Assembly (NCBI RefSeq): GCF_025943985.1
Contig: NZ_JAPCWE010000023.1
Coordinates: forward strand, 1 to 37,702
Direction of reading: 5' to 3'
Length of the DNA stretch: 37,702 nt
DNA from: Anaerorudis cellulosivorans
Lineage (GTDB): Bacteria > Bacteroidota > Bacteroidia > Bacteroidales > Dysgonomonadaceae
The notes below the pieces were generated by a model. It was not told the DNA's origin and searched no databases. It saw only the letters and a program-made list of their open reading frames with translations. Shown here in pieces: positions 28,041 through 37,496 of this stretch (position 1 is the first letter of the stretch; every line of letters begins with the position of its first letter). The translations under genes and the position numbers were made by a program.

Positions 28041-28775
28041 TCAGAGTATCAAAAAAGTTTTCTCAGCTTGAGAAAGTGAATCAAGTTTTCCAACATCAAT
28101 TAATTGCAAGTTTCGTGGAACATATCCATACAACTTCTCTCTATTGCAAATAGAAAGATAAAAATCGACAATAGAAAATTTCTCGGGAAAATTGTTCATG
28201 TAATTAAAAACATCAGGATGTAAAATATGTATCCCCGAAAAAGCTAAAGGGGTGCATTGTGTGGGATCAAAATCGGTAAAAGGGGATCGTCTTTCTCCTG
28301 TTTTGGTATTTATCCAACCTTTAAGCAAATTATTTTCATCGAATAGCAAATAACGGGATGTCTTACGGTGACTGACTACTAAACTCGCCAAATAAGCATG
28401 TTTCTTGTGATACTCACACAATTCGCAAAGATCAATATTCGAAAGAATATCAACATTATGAATGAGAAAAGGTTTCCCATCGTCGAAAAAACATGCAGCT
28501 TTTTTAATGGCACCACCCGTATCAAGAAGGTTATCGCGTTCGTCGGAAAATTCGATTCGAATGCCGAAACAATTTTTTGATTGAACAAAATCGATAATCT
28601 GTTGCCCAAAATGATGGATATTGATGATAATTTCTTCAAAACCTGCAACTTTCAATTTCTCTATCATATACTCGAGTAGAGGCTTGTCCTTTATTGGAAT
28701 CAATGCTTTCGGCATTGTATCGGTCAACGGTCTCAATCGGGTACCTAAACCTGCAGCAAGAATCATCGCTTTCAT
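28041..28775 (-). CDS. murU: MurU-like sugar-1-phosphate nucleotidyltransferase
   Basis: 244 residues. MKAMILAAGLGTRLRPLTDTMPK is the nucleotide-binding signature, with LLEYMIEKLKVAGFEEIIIN, TGGAIKKA and NVDIL (metal aspartate) following. The whole N-terminal pattern (LGTRLRPLT, GQQI, LxTGGAI) is close to Pseudomonas MurU, which makes UDP-MurNAc from MurNAc-1-phosphate. It lies 29 bases downstream of a gene whose first domain resembles AmgK, the kinase that supplies MurU's substrate, which strengthens the call. Other sugar-1-phosphates (mannose, glucose) are possible substrates. Confidence 0.72.
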   Translation of the reverse strand: MKAMILAAGLGTRLRPLTDTMPKALIPIKDKPLLEYMIEKLKVAGFEEIIINIHHFGQQIIDFVQSKNCFGIRIEFSDERDNLLDTGGAIKKAACFFDDGKPFLIHNVDILSNIDLCELCEYHKKHAYLASLVVSHRKTSRYLLFDENNLLKGWINTKTGERRSPFTDFDPTQCTPLAFSGIHILHPDVFNYMNNFPEKFSIVDFYLSICNREKLYGYVPRNLQLIDVGKLDSLSQAEKTFLIL

Positions 28776-28804
28776 GATATAAGGAAATTAAGACATTATA
28801 AAAA

Positions 28805-30229
28805 TCAATTACGGTTTTTAAATTCTTGCTCTAAATTCTGTTCTCGATGAATTAGCACAACTTTTACCCCAAATTTTCTGAAAATATGTTCCGCAACGTG
28901 TTGTGCTGCATAAACCGAACGATGCTGACCTCCTGTGCATCCAAAAGCAATCATCAGATTAGTAAAATGCCGATCCAGATATCGTTTAACATGGTTATCG
29001 ACCAATGGATAAATAGTATCGAGGAATTCAACTATTTCTCCGTCTTCTTCCAAAAATTGAATCACCGGCTCATCTAAGCCTGTGAAATTGTTATATCGTT
29101 CAAATTTACCCGGATTATTAATAGCTCTGCAATCGAAAACATATCCGCCTCCATTACCCGAAGGATCGTTTGGAATCCCTTTCTTATAAGCAAAACTTAC
29201 CACTCGTACTTCTAATTCGCGTTTTTTAACATCGGTGAACTGTTTGAGCTCGGTCATCTCATTTAACACCTTAGAAAGGTAAGGATATTCATCGAACCCG
29301 TCTTTCAACAACTCATGTAAATTATTCAACGCAAAAGGGATGCTTTGTATAAAATGTGGTTTCTTTTCAAAATACCCCCGAAATCCATAAGCGCCCAATA
29401 CCTGTAGCGTGCGGAATAGAACAAATTGACGCAATCGATCCAAAAACTTTGATTCATCAACATCCATGTATTTATTCAATGAATCGAGATAAGTCAAAAT
29501 CAATTCATCACGCAACTCGGATGGAAAATTGGCCTTTGCTTGCCAAAGAAACGATGCCACATCGTAATACACAGGACCTTTTCTTCCACCTTGAAAATCG
29601 ATAAAATAAGGATTCCCGTCCACCAGCATCACATTTCGCGACTGAAAATCTCGATACATGAATGTATTACTTTTGTCTTCCAACAGCGTATCGGTAAACT
29701 TATCGAAATCGTTCTCCAATAAATCTTCTTGAAAATCCATTCCGGTAGTTTTCAAAAAACTGTATTTAAAATAATTTAAATCCCAATTTACCGAACGACG
29801 ATTCAATTCAGGAAGAGGATAACACACATCAAAATTAAGGCCTTGTGCACCTTTCACTTGAAAATCGGCCAGTAGTGCAATAGTTTTATGCAGCAGCTCT
29901 TTTTCTTCATGACTGAAAACGCCTGTAGCGCGACCTGCTTTTATCGCATCAAACAAAATCTCGTCTCCAAGATCTTCCTGAAGATAAAACATTTCATCAT
30001 TTGAAACTGCAACAACTTCGGGAACATTAAGATGCTGTCTGTAAAAATGTTTGTCCAACTCAATAAAAGCCCGATTTTCTTCTCGCGATTCTCCGGCAAC
30101 ACCTATAAGTGAAAAATCGTCTTTTTTCAAACGAAAATATCTTCGGTTAGAACCTGACGAAGGTATAGGTTCAATATCAGGATTCGATTTTCCCGTATAA
30201 TTTTTAAATAAGGAAAAAAGCTGTTGCAT
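28805..30229 (-). CDS. Fusion: AmgK-like sugar kinase + RapZ C-terminal domain
   Basis: 474 residues. Residues 1 to about 330 are an aminoglycoside-phosphotransferase fold: FRL..DDFSL near the start, the catalytic loop YRDFQSRN (D194, N199) and the metal loop FIDFQGGRKGPVYYDVAS (D211), the last very like AmgK, the anomeric MurNAc/GlcNAc kinase. Residues about 337-474 match the C-terminal domain of RapZ: VSFAYKKGIP, VFDCRAINNPG, TGLDEPV and GCTGGQHRSV (430-439). In E. coli this domain binds glucosamine-6-phosphate and small RNAs to control GlmS. The RapZ N-terminal Walker-type domain is missing and the kinase takes its place. Located between nadE and a MurU-like gene. The enzymatic and regulatory roles are inferred; the domain join is read directly and lies in one uninterrupted frame. 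Confidence 0.85.
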   Translation of the reverse strand: MQQLFSLFKNYTGKSNPDIEPIPSSGSNRRYFRLKKDDFSLIGVAGESREENRAFIELDKHFYRQHLNVPEVVAVSNDEMFYLQEDLGDEILFDAIKAGRATGVFSHEEKELLHKTIALLADFQVKGAQGLNFDVCYPLPELNRRSVNWDLNYFKYSFLKTTGMDFQEDLLENDFDKFTDTLLEDKSNTFMYRDFQSRNVMLVDGNPYFIDFQGGRKGPVYYDVASFLWQAKANFPSELRDELILTYLDSLNKYMDVDESKFLDRLRQFVLFRTLQVLGAYGFRGYFEKKPHFIQSIPFALNNLHELLKDGFDEYPYLSKVLNEMTELKQFTDVKKRELEVRVVSFAYKKGIPNDPSGNGGGYVFDCRAINNPGKFERYNNFTGLDEPVIQFLEEDGEIVEFLDTIYPLVDNHVKRYLDRHFTNLMIAFGCTGGQHRSVYAAQHVAEHIFRKFGVKVVLIHREQNLEQEFKNRN

Positions 30230-30244
30230 AAAAAATAATTAAAT

Positions 30245-32170
30245 TTAGTTTCCCAATTGCTCCAACCATGTCTTTACCACTGCATCGCTCGGCATACGCC
30301 AATCGCCTCGAGGCGACAAATTAACAGAACCAACTTTAGGTCCATCCGGCATACAAGAACGTTTAAATTGCTGAGAAAAAAAACGTTTATAAAACACCTT
30401 TAACCATTTCACAATTTCTTCTATGGAATATTTATCTCCAAACGCTTGAGACGCAAGAAAAACAATTCGTCCGGGTTCATCCCCATAACGAAACATTCGG
30501 TAAAGGAAAAAATCATGTAATTCGTACGGACCTATTACTTCTTCTGTCTTTTGAGCAATTTTGCCTTCTTCATCAGCCGGCAATAATTCCGGACTGAAAG
30601 GAGTTGCTACAATATCGTACAGAACCTCTCTAACAGACTCTTCCATCTGGGTTTCTGCTATCCAACGGACAAGCGATTTTACTAATGTTTTTGGAACGCC
30701 GGAATTTACACTGTACATCGACATTTGATCACCATTGTAGGTAGTCCAACCTAACGCGAGCTCCGATAAATTACCTGTCCCGACCACCAATCCGTCAACC
30801 TTATTGGCATAATCCATAAGGATCTGCATGCGTTCACGGGCCTGAGCATTCTCGAAAGTAACACTATGATCATTTATATCGAATTCGATATCTTCAAAAT
30901 GCTGTTTTACCGAATTTACAATGGAAATTTCATTCAGTGTTGCTCCAATGGACTGTATAAGCATCACTGCATTTTTATACGTTCTTTCTGTCGTGCCAAA
31001 GCCGGACATGGTAATACCGTATATATTCTTTCGAGGAATTTCAAGAATCTCAAATGTTTTTGCTACCACCAGAAGGGCAAGTGTGGAATCCAATCCTCCC
31101 GAAACGCCAATAACCACTTTATTGAGACCGGTATGTTGCAGCCTCTTTATCAATCCATGTACCTGAATAGTAAATACCTCGCTTAAATTTTCATTTTCGA
31201 AAGATTGAGTTGGTAAAAACGGATAAGGATTGATTTTTCGGTAGATAAACGGAACGGAAATCGGTTCGATTGCACAAACAATCTCATTGAAAGATTTTTC
31301 TTTGGGAGGAAGATAATTGGAACTTTTTACCCGCTCATTACGCAAGGCATTAATATCGATATCTGCAATAATTATTTCATTTTCGAGAGAAAATCGTTTG
31401 CCTTCTGCAAGCATAACGGCATTTTCAGCAATAAAACAAGCTCCTGAAAAAACCAAATCGGTGGTAGATTCTCCGTTACCGGCTGACGAATACACATAAG
31501 CCGACAAACAACGTCCCGATTGTTGCAAAACCAGTGATTTGCGATAATTGTTCTTCCCAACCAATTCGTTGCTTGCAGAAAGATTAAAAATAATATCGGC
31601 TCCCTGCATAGCAAGATGTGAAGAAGGAGGTATGGGCATCCAGAGGTCTTCACAAATTTCGATACCGAAATTTCCAAAAGGTGTTTGAAAAATCATCCCT
31701 TCCGTCGCAATAGGTATGTTCTCTCTATTAATTTTCACAATAAAATCGGTCAGCGTTTCCCCACTTGCAAACCATCTTTTTTCGTAAAACTCATTGCTAT
31801 TCGGAATAAATATTTTGGGAACAATGCCTAAAATACCCTCAGCTGAAATCACAGCGGCTACATTGTAGAGGCTATTTTTCACTTGCAACGGCAATCCGAC
31901 AATCGCAATGATAGAAGGCTTATCCTGCATAAAACCGGCAAGATCTATTAATGAAGAAACAGCTTTTTTTTGCAAAGACTTCTGAAAAAAAAGATCGGCA
32001 CAAGTATATGAGGTGATACAAAGCTCAGGAAAACAGAGAATTTGCACATGCTCCTCGATTGCTTTGTTGATTATTGATTTAATCTCTGCCACATTATAGT
32101 CGCAATCTGCCACCTTAACTTTCGGAGAGGCAGCGGCAACTCGTATGAATCCAAATCGATTAATGTCCAT
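30245..32170 (-). CDS. nadE: Glutamine-dependent NAD+ synthetase
   Basis: 641 residues with the two-domain glutamine-using arrangement. The N-terminal nitrilase-type glutaminase carries the E49-K119-C173 triad (FPELCITSY, VPKIFIPN, IEICEDLW). The C-terminal ATP-pyrophosphatase/NAD synthase has the P-loop SGGLDS (357-362), VVGTGNLSELALGW and FSPELLPADEEG. It amidates nicotinic acid adenine dinucleotide to NAD. It leads a three-gene run with the kinase-RapZ fusion (15 bases downstream) and the MurU-like gene. Confidence 0.96.
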   Translation of the reverse strand: MDINRFGFIRVAAASPKVKVADCDYNVAEIKSIINKAIEEHVQILCFPELCITSYTCADLFFQKSLQKKAVSSLIDLAGFMQDKPSIIAIVGLPLQVKNSLYNVAAVISAEGILGIVPKIFIPNSNEFYEKRWFASGETLTDFIVKINRENIPIATEGMIFQTPFGNFGIEICEDLWMPIPPSSHLAMQGADIIFNLSASNELVGKNNYRKSLVLQQSGRCLSAYVYSSAGNGESTTDLVFSGACFIAENAVMLAEGKRFSLENEIIIADIDINALRNERVKSSNYLPPKEKSFNEIVCAIEPISVPFIYRKINPYPFLPTQSFENENLSEVFTIQVHGLIKRLQHTGLNKVVIGVSGGLDSTLALLVVAKTFEILEIPRKNIYGITMSGFGTTERTYKNAVMLIQSIGATLNEISIVNSVKQHFEDIEFDINDHSVTFENAQARERMQILMDYANKVDGLVVGTGNLSELALGWTTYNGDQMSMYSVNSGVPKTLVKSLVRWIAETQMEESVREVLYDIVATPFSPELLPADEEGKIAQKTEEVIGPYELHDFFLYRMFRYGDEPGRIVFLASQAFGDKYSIEEIVKWLKVFYKRFFSQQFKRSCMPDGPKVGSVNLSPRGDWRMPSDAVVKTWLEQLGN

Positions 32171-32197
32171 AGGAAATGATTTGCAAGGTTATTATCG

Positions 32198-32205
32198 CAA
32201 AGATA
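32198..32205 (-). promoter_or_regulatory. -7 promoter element for nadE and following genes
   Basis: The minus strand reads TATCTTTG, exact TAnnTTTG, about 28 bases before the nadE ATG. A TTG lies 21 bases further upstream, compatible with the -33 element. Confidence 0.6.
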
Positions 32206-32262
32206 AGAAATTGTTGCAGTACAACACAAGATAATTAAAACATCATTCAATTCTGATTTATT

Positions 32263-33021
32263 TTATATTACATTTACCTCATTATAAATCGATTGAGTGA
32301 TGAAAAAAATGTCTGGAAGTTTTTCTTTGAGCATAATCATAGAATCTAGTATAAGATCAGCGCCGGCTTTTTTCAATACAGAATTGGGCAAAGGACCGGT
32401 ATTAACAGCAATCACAAAGATACCTGCTTTATGAGCAGCTTCTGTGCCGAGAGGAGCATTTTCTATTACAATGGCTTGATTGGGTTGTAAATTGCCGGCT
32501 TTCTTTAATCCAATCAAAAAAGGTTCGGGATGAGGTTTGCCAAACTTTACATCGAAAGCCGTAACCATTGTATCGGGAGTGAAAACACCCGGATAATCTT
32601 CATCCAGTTTTTCTAACAGTGACGGTTGTCCCGAACCGGTTACTAAAAAGGGGAGCAATCCCTTTGATTTAACCATCTCCAATACTTCTCGAGCTCCCGT
32701 GATGGTCTTTCCTGAATTGTATTGTGAGAAAAGTTCGGTTTTACGACTATATATTTTTTTTATTTCTTCGTCTGTAGCATTACGACCGAATTCTCTCTGA
32801 AAAATAATATTTATAGTTGATTTTCCTGTTCGCCCTTCGTGCAAAAAAAATTCTTCAGGTTTTGTTGTTTTAAATCCAAATTCCTCCATAGTTTGCTGCC
32901 AAGAACGAGCATGGGCAGGCATAGAATCGTACAATACGCCATCCATATCAAAAAGAACGGCATGAAGATCAAAATTCGGATAATGAGGAGTTTGAAGATA
33001 TTTTTTAAATGGTTCTATCAT
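32263..33021 (-). CDS. HAD-superfamily phosphatase/mutase (beta-phosphoglucomutase-like)
   Basis: 252 residues. Motif I FDMDGVLYDS with nucleophile D25 and acid D27, a helical cap (AHARSWQQTMEEFGF), motif II LVTGSGQ, the lysine in KFGKPHPEPF and the acidic loop VIENAPLGTEAA are all in place. The subgroup includes beta-phosphoglucomutases and sugar-phosphate phosphatases; the motif I context is phosphatase-compatible. It lies downstream of pgi on the same strand but behind a terminator, so it may be expressed separately. Exact substrate unknown. Confidence 0.85.
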   Translation of the reverse strand: MIEPFKKYLQTPHYPNFDLHAVLFDMDGVLYDSMPAHARSWQQTMEEFGFKTTKPEEFFLHEGRTGKSTINIIFQREFGRNATDEEIKKIYSRKTELFSQYNSGKTITGAREVLEMVKSKGLLPFLVTGSGQPSLLEKLDEDYPGVFTPDTMVTAFDVKFGKPHPEPFLIGLKKAGNLQPNQAIVIENAPLGTEAAHKAGIFVIAVNTGPLPNSVLKKAGADLILDSMIMLKEKLPDIFFITQSIYNEVNVI

Positions 33022-33056
33022 TTACAATATGAATTAAATACAAATAAATAAACGCT

Positions 33057-33083
33057 ACAGGAGAAAAAGATTTTTTCTCCTGT
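33057..33083. repeat. Perfect 12-bp hairpin in the pgi-HAD gap
   Basis: ACAGGAGAAAAA (33057-33068) and TTTTTCTCCTGT (33072-33083) are exact reverse complements with a three-base loop. Neither strand has a T-run after the stem, so it is not a standard terminator. In the HAD gene direction it falls 36 bases before the start, and a paired AGGAGA could affect ribosome access or message stability. Confidence 0.5.
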
Positions 33084-33105
33084 TAAAAAAATTCCACACA
33101 ATTAT

Positions 33106-33126
33106 AAAAACGCATACGATGCGTTT
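33106..33126 (-). terminator. Intrinsic terminator after pgi
   Basis: On the minus strand AAACGCAT, loop CGT, ATGCGTTT is followed by more T residues (complement of the A-run 33106-33110). It begins nine bases after the pgi stop codon. Confidence 0.7.
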
Positions 33127-33134
33127 CGAATACT

Positions 33135-34496
33135 TTATCCTTTATAGAGATCAGACAGTTTTTGTTTTATTGCTCTTGTTTCTTCCTCATAGCCCGGTTT
33201 TTCGAGCAAAGCAAACATATTCCGTTTGTATGCTTCAACTCCTGGTTGGTTGAACGGATTGACACCTAATAGATAACCACTTATGCCACAGGCTTTTTCG
33301 AAAAAATAAATAAGTTGTCCTAACGATTCTTCATCCAATTTTGGAATTTCGATAAGAATATTTGGCACGCCCCCATCAACATGAGCTATACGTGTGCCGA
33401 GTTCTGCCATTTTATTCACTTCATCCACACGTTTTCCTTCCAGATAATTAAGCCCATCGAGATTTTGGTTGTCATGAGGAATCACTACTTTATAATTAGG
33501 TTCTTTAATGGAAATAACCGTTTCAAAGATAGTGCGTTCACCTTCTTGTATCCATTGTCCCATGGAATGAAGATCAGTCGTGAAATCAACAGCCGCCGGG
33601 AAAATTCCCTTATTATCTTTTCCCTCACTTTCTCCGAAAAGTTGTTTCCACCACTCGGCAAAATAATGAAGCTTAGGATGATAGTTTACCAAAATCTCTA
33701 TCTTTTTCCCTTTTTTATACAATTCATTTCGAATGACGGCATAAATAGCTGACAAATTATATTCAAATGCCACATTCGCACCTGTGTTCTTTTCCATCGT
33801 TGCTGCACCATGTACCAATTTACGAATATCGAAACCGGCTACGGCAATAGGCAATAAACCAACGGGTGTAAGAACGGAATAACGTCCACCAATATCATCG
33901 GGAATTACAAACGTTTTATATTTTTCTATGGTTGCCAATGTCCGAAGTGCACCCTTTTCTGCATCAGTAATAGCAATAATACGATTGCGAGCCTCCGATT
34001 TTCCAACTTTTTCTTCGAGTAAATCCTTCAAAAGTCGAAAAGCAACTGCTGGTTCAGTTGTTGTTCCCGATTTGGAAATGTTGATAATTCCAAAATCTTT
34101 ATCTTCAAGATATTTAATCAATTCGTAAAGATAATCTTCACTCAAACTGTTACCAGCATAAACAATTACAGGCCTTTCTCTTTTTGTTTGTAACCAATCG
34201 AACGAATTATTCAACGCATCGATTATGGCTCTGGCCCCCAAATAACTTCCACCTATACCTACCACAACCACTACTTTGCAAGCTGATCGCAAAGATACAG
34301 CGGCATCCTCTATTTCTTTGAATTGATCCTCTGTTATAGTAGATGGTAATTTTACCCATCCAAGAAAATCACTTCCTTCACGACTACCGTCGTACAATGC
34401 TTGATTACATGCGGTTGCAGTTGGCCCTTGTCTCAGAATATCTTCTTCGGGCAACCAGTTATACACATGTTGAATATTCATTTTTATACTGCTCAT
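33135..34496 (-). CDS. pgi: Glucose-6-phosphate isomerase
   Basis: 453 residues, the shorter bacterial Pgi form. The sugar-phosphate-binding motifs SKSGTTTE (141-148) and GGRYSV (203-208), the signature [11 protein letters not shown] (80-90) and [11 protein letters not shown] with the catalytic glutamate E289/E291 region are intact. It interconverts glucose- and fructose-6-phosphate. It lies 12 bases after gpsA and ends at a terminator. A second ATG five codons in is possible. Confidence 0.96.
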   Translation of the reverse strand: MSSIKMNIQHVYNWLPEEDILRQGPTATACNQALYDGSREGSDFLGWVKLPSTITEDQFKEIEDAAVSLRSACKVVVVVGIGGSYLGARAIIDALNNSFDWLQTKRERPVIVYAGNSLSEDYLYELIKYLEDKDFGIINISKSGTTTEPAVAFRLLKDLLEEKVGKSEARNRIIAITDAEKGALRTLATIEKYKTFVIPDDIGGRYSVLTPVGLLPIAVAGFDIRKLVHGAATMEKNTGANVAFEYNLSAIYAVIRNELYKKGKKIEILVNYHPKLHYFAEWWKQLFGESEGKDNKGIFPAAVDFTTDLHSMGQWIQEGERTIFETVISIKEPNYKVVIPHDNQNLDGLNYLEGKRVDEVNKMAELGTRIAHVDGGVPNILIEIPKLDEESLGQLIYFFEKACGISGYLLGVNPFNQPGVEAYKRNMFALLEKPGYEEETRAIKQKLSDLYKG

Positions 34497-34508
34497 AAGC
34501 CATTTATT

Positions 34509-35504
34509 TTAAAAAAATTCGATCAGTTTTTCTATTTCCGCTTTTGGTGAAGTCTTTTCATACAAAATACGATAAACTGTATTTACGATAGGGATCTGAA
34601 TTTTAAAACGTTGATTCATCTCCACAATACATTTTGCTCCATAATATCCTTCAGCGATCATTTCCATTTCCAATTGTGCCGTTTTCACCGAATATCCCTT
34701 CCCGATCATGGTACCCAAGGTGCGATTACGACTAAATTGCGAATAGCCGGTGGCTAACATATCACCTAAATAATGTTGTTCGCAAATATTCCGATCTAAG
34801 GGAACGACTTCTTTCAAAAAACGTTCCATTTCATTCGCACAATTTGCCATCAAGACAGCCTGAAAATTGTCACCATATAGTAACCCCTGGCAAACTCCTG
34901 CTGCAATGGCATAAATATTTTTCAAAACTGAAGCCAATTCGATTCCTGTTACATCTTCTGAAACAGAAGTATGCAAAAAACGCGATTTTATGGCTTCCGC
35001 TAAAACTCTCGCTTTTTGCATATCCTTACAAGCTGAGGTAAGAAAAGATAATCTTTCAAGAGCAATTTCTTCGGCATGACATGGACCCGACAGCACTCCT
35101 ATATTTTCCAAAGGAACTTTATAATTATAGGCAAAATATTCACTAACTACCATATTTTCATTCGGAATAATACCTTTTATGGCTGAAACAATATATTTTC
35201 CCCTAAAAGTACTGTTCCAAATTTTTTTAAAATATTGTTTCACAAAAGGAGAAGGGATAGCCAATATTATTGTATCCGAATCCTTTATGGCTCTTTCAAG
35301 ATTAGAATAAAAAGTGATTTGAGCTAAATTAAACTTTACATTAGTAAGATAATCGGGATTATGCCCTAATTTATAAAAATTTTCTATCTGTTCCGTGCGT
35401 CGAATATACCAATTAATATGCTTTTGATTCATCAATACAATTTTCGCCAGAGCAGTGCCCCAAGTACCACCACCAACAATACAAACGTTTCCTACTGAAT
35501 CCAT
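34509..35504 (-). CDS. gpsA: Glycerol-3-phosphate dehydrogenase [NAD(P)+]
   Basis: 331 residues. The N-terminal dinucleotide motif VGGGTWGTALAK is at 10-21. GPCHAEEIALERL and ELASVLKNIYAIAAGVC (with the catalytic lysine) are family signatures, and GMIGKGYSVKTAQLEMEMIAEGYYG is the typical C-terminal element. It reduces dihydroxyacetone phosphate to sn-glycerol-3-phosphate for phospholipid synthesis. It lies 27 bases downstream of lysS and 12 bases upstream of pgi. Confidence 0.96.
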   Translation of the reverse strand: MDSVGNVCIVGGGTWGTALAKIVLMNQKHINWYIRRTEQIENFYKLGHNPDYLTNVKFNLAQITFYSNLERAIKDSDTIILAIPSPFVKQYFKKIWNSTFRGKYIVSAIKGIIPNENMVVSEYFAYNYKVPLENIGVLSGPCHAEEIALERLSFLTSACKDMQKARVLAEAIKSRFLHTSVSEDVTGIELASVLKNIYAIAAGVCQGLLYGDNFQAVLMANCANEMERFLKEVVPLDRNICEQHYLGDMLATGYSQFSRNRTLGTMIGKGYSVKTAQLEMEMIAEGYYGAKCIVEMNQRFKIQIPIVNTVYRILYEKTSPKAEIEKLIEFF

Positions 35505-35531
35505 GATAGTTTTAAGTTTAAGGTGTCAAAT

Positions 35532-37268
35532 CTAAGATAATTTTTCCGCATTGACCACCCATGTTTTAACCTCTTCAAGGGCAGGATTGTTTAATTCAAG
35601 CTTGAATTTTTTGTTAAACTCGCAGAGTTCTTGATATAATTTGTTGGGATTAACATTTTTCAAGCTTTTAACTTCATTATATCCTACTTTTTGTAAAACC
35701 GAAACCCATTCTTCCGGAATACCGATTGCCATATATTTATCCGGTGTGTCTTTTTTAAGGGGTTTTTCCGGGCGCATCTGTGGAAACAACAACACTTCCT
35801 GAATAGCTGTTTGACCGGTAAGTAACATGGTCAACCGATCCATTCCTATGCCCATTCCTGCGGTTGGTGGCATACCATATTCTAATGCTCTAAGAAAATC
35901 CTGATCGATAAACATTGCTTCATCATCACCTTTTTCGGAAAGACGAAGTTGCTCTTCAAAACGTTCACGCTGATCGATAGGATCATTTAATTCTGAATAA
36001 GCATTCGCTAATTCTTTCCCATTGACAATTAATTCAAATCGTTCAGTAAGCTCAGGATTGTTGCGATGACGTTTGCATAATGGCGACATTTCTATAGGAT
36101 AATCGATTATGAAAGTTGGTTGTATAAAATGAGGTTCACTCTTTTCACCGAAAATTTTATCGATAAGCTTGCCTTTACCCATTGTTTCATCTTGCTCGAT
36201 ACCCAGTTGTTCACAAACTTTTCGAAGTTGTTCTTCACTCATTCCGGTAATATCGATTCCTGTATATTCTTTAATAGCATCAATCATTGTAATGCGTTTA
36301 TAAGGAGCCTTAAAATCGATTACATTTTCTCCAACTTTTACTTTCGTTGTGCCTAACACCTGCATGGTAACGTATTCCAACATTTGCTCAACAAACTCCA
36401 TCATCCATTTATAATCCTTGTACGCAACATAAATTTCCAGAACCGTAAATTCAGGATTATGAGTGCGATCCATTCCTTCATTCCTGAAATCACGTGAAAA
36501 TTCATAAACGCCATCAAATCCCCCAACAATAAGACGTTTCAAATACAATTCATTAGCAATACGTAAATAAAGGTCGATATCGAGCGCATTATGATGGGTA
36601 ATAAAGGGACGTGCTGAAGCTCCCCCCGGTATGCTTTGCAAAACAGGCGTATCAACTTCAAGATAACCATGCTGATTGAAAAAATCGCGCATGGCATTAA
36701 AGATTTTTGTTCGCTTTATAAATATATCTTTAACGTCTTCGTTAACTATCAAATCTACATAACGTTGACGATAACGCTGTTCAGGATCATTAAATTTATC
36801 ATACACAACCCCATCTTTCATTTTTACTATTGGCAATGGCCGGAGAGATTTTGCTAGAACTTTTAATGATTGAGCATGAACGGATATTTCACCGGTTTGT
36901 GTGCGGAAAACATACCCTGTAACACCAATGAAATCGCCTATATCGAGCAATTTTCTAAAAACAACATTATATAAATCTTTATTTTCACCCGAACAGATAT
37001 CATCACGCGTCACATAAACTTGTATTCTCCCTTTTGCATCTTGTAATTCAACAAAAGAAGCTTTACCCATAATACGACGACTCATAAGGCGTCCCGCAAT
37101 GCTTACCTGTCGTTTTTCTTCATCATCTTTAAATTCATTTTTTATATCGATTGAATAAGCATTTACTTCGTATAATTCGGCAGGATACGGTTCTATTCCC
37201 AATTTTCTTAACTCGTCGAGACTTTGTCTGCGGATGATTTCCTGCTCACTAAGATCAAAATTATGCAT
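35532..37268 (-). CDS. lysS: Lysyl-tRNA synthetase (class II)
   Basis: 578 residues. The N-terminal OB-fold anticodon domain ([22 protein letters not shown]) precedes the class II core with motif 2 ([15 protein letters not shown]) and motif 3 ([11 protein letters not shown]). After the normal end (LLFPQMRPE) there is an extra C-terminal segment of about 70 residues ([20 protein letters not shown] onward) not found in E. coli LysS; I believe this is usual in Bacteroidota. First gene of lysS-gpsA-pgi, downstream of the rRNA operon terminator. Confidence 0.97.
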   Translation of the reverse strand: MHNFDLSEQEIIRRQSLDELRKLGIEPYPAELYEVNAYSIDIKNEFKDDEEKRQVSIAGRLMSRRIMGKASFVELQDAKGRIQVYVTRDDICSGENKDLYNVVFRKLLDIGDFIGVTGYVFRTQTGEISVHAQSLKVLAKSLRPLPIVKMKDGVVYDKFNDPEQRYRQRYVDLIVNEDVKDIFIKRTKIFNAMRDFFNQHGYLEVDTPVLQSIPGGASARPFITHHNALDIDLYLRIANELYLKRLIVGGFDGVYEFSRDFRNEGMDRTHNPEFTVLEIYVAYKDYKWMMEFVEQMLEYVTMQVLGTTKVKVGENVIDFKAPYKRITMIDAIKEYTGIDITGMSEEQLRKVCEQLGIEQDETMGKGKLIDKIFGEKSEPHFIQPTFIIDYPIEMSPLCKRHRNNPELTERFELIVNGKELANAYSELNDPIDQRERFEEQLRLSEKGDDEAMFIDQDFLRALEYGMPPTAGMGIGMDRLTMLLTGQTAIQEVLLFPQMRPEKPLKKDTPDKYMAIGIPEEWVSVLQKVGYNEVKSLKNVNPNKLYQELCEFNKKFKLELNNPALEEVKTWVVNAEKLS

Positions 37269-37310
37269 ACTTCTAATATCTATTATCGCTTACTATTGCT
37301 AAAATTCATG

Positions 37311-37318
37311 CAAAAGTA
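37311..37318 (-). promoter_or_regulatory. -7 promoter element for lysS
   Basis: The minus strand reads TACTTTTG, exact TAnnTTTG, about 42 bases before the lysS ATG. Confidence 0.6.
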
Positions 37319-37399
37319 CAAAATATATTGCATTCTACCTGTATGTTAAGTTTTTTTGGTACATCGAAAATATTTATTTCGAAAGTCATCAACCGATGT

Positions 37400-37480
37400 A
37401 AAGCGGGTCGTCATCTTCACCCCCCCCCTTGCGATGACAGGTCCGATCCGAACCGCCGGGCGGGGCGGGATTGTCGGGGC
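37400..37480. other. GC-rich spacer between lysS promoter and rRNA terminator
   Basis: Base composition changes sharply here to GC-rich, with an eight-base C run (37420-37427), a CGATGAC/GTCATC inverted pair around it and a CCGCCGGGCGGGGCGGG stretch. The TTGCGATGAC piece beside the C run resembles the edge of dispersed intergenic repeats known in many bacteria, but no full copy is seen. Overlapping reading frames in this stretch have no recognisable product. Confidence 0.4.
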
Positions 37481-37496
37481 AGGGGTAAAAAACGGA

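Noticed and set aside
37420-37427. Phase-variable C tract
   Set aside because: It lies in a spacer, not in a gene or between promoter elements, so switching has no obvious target.
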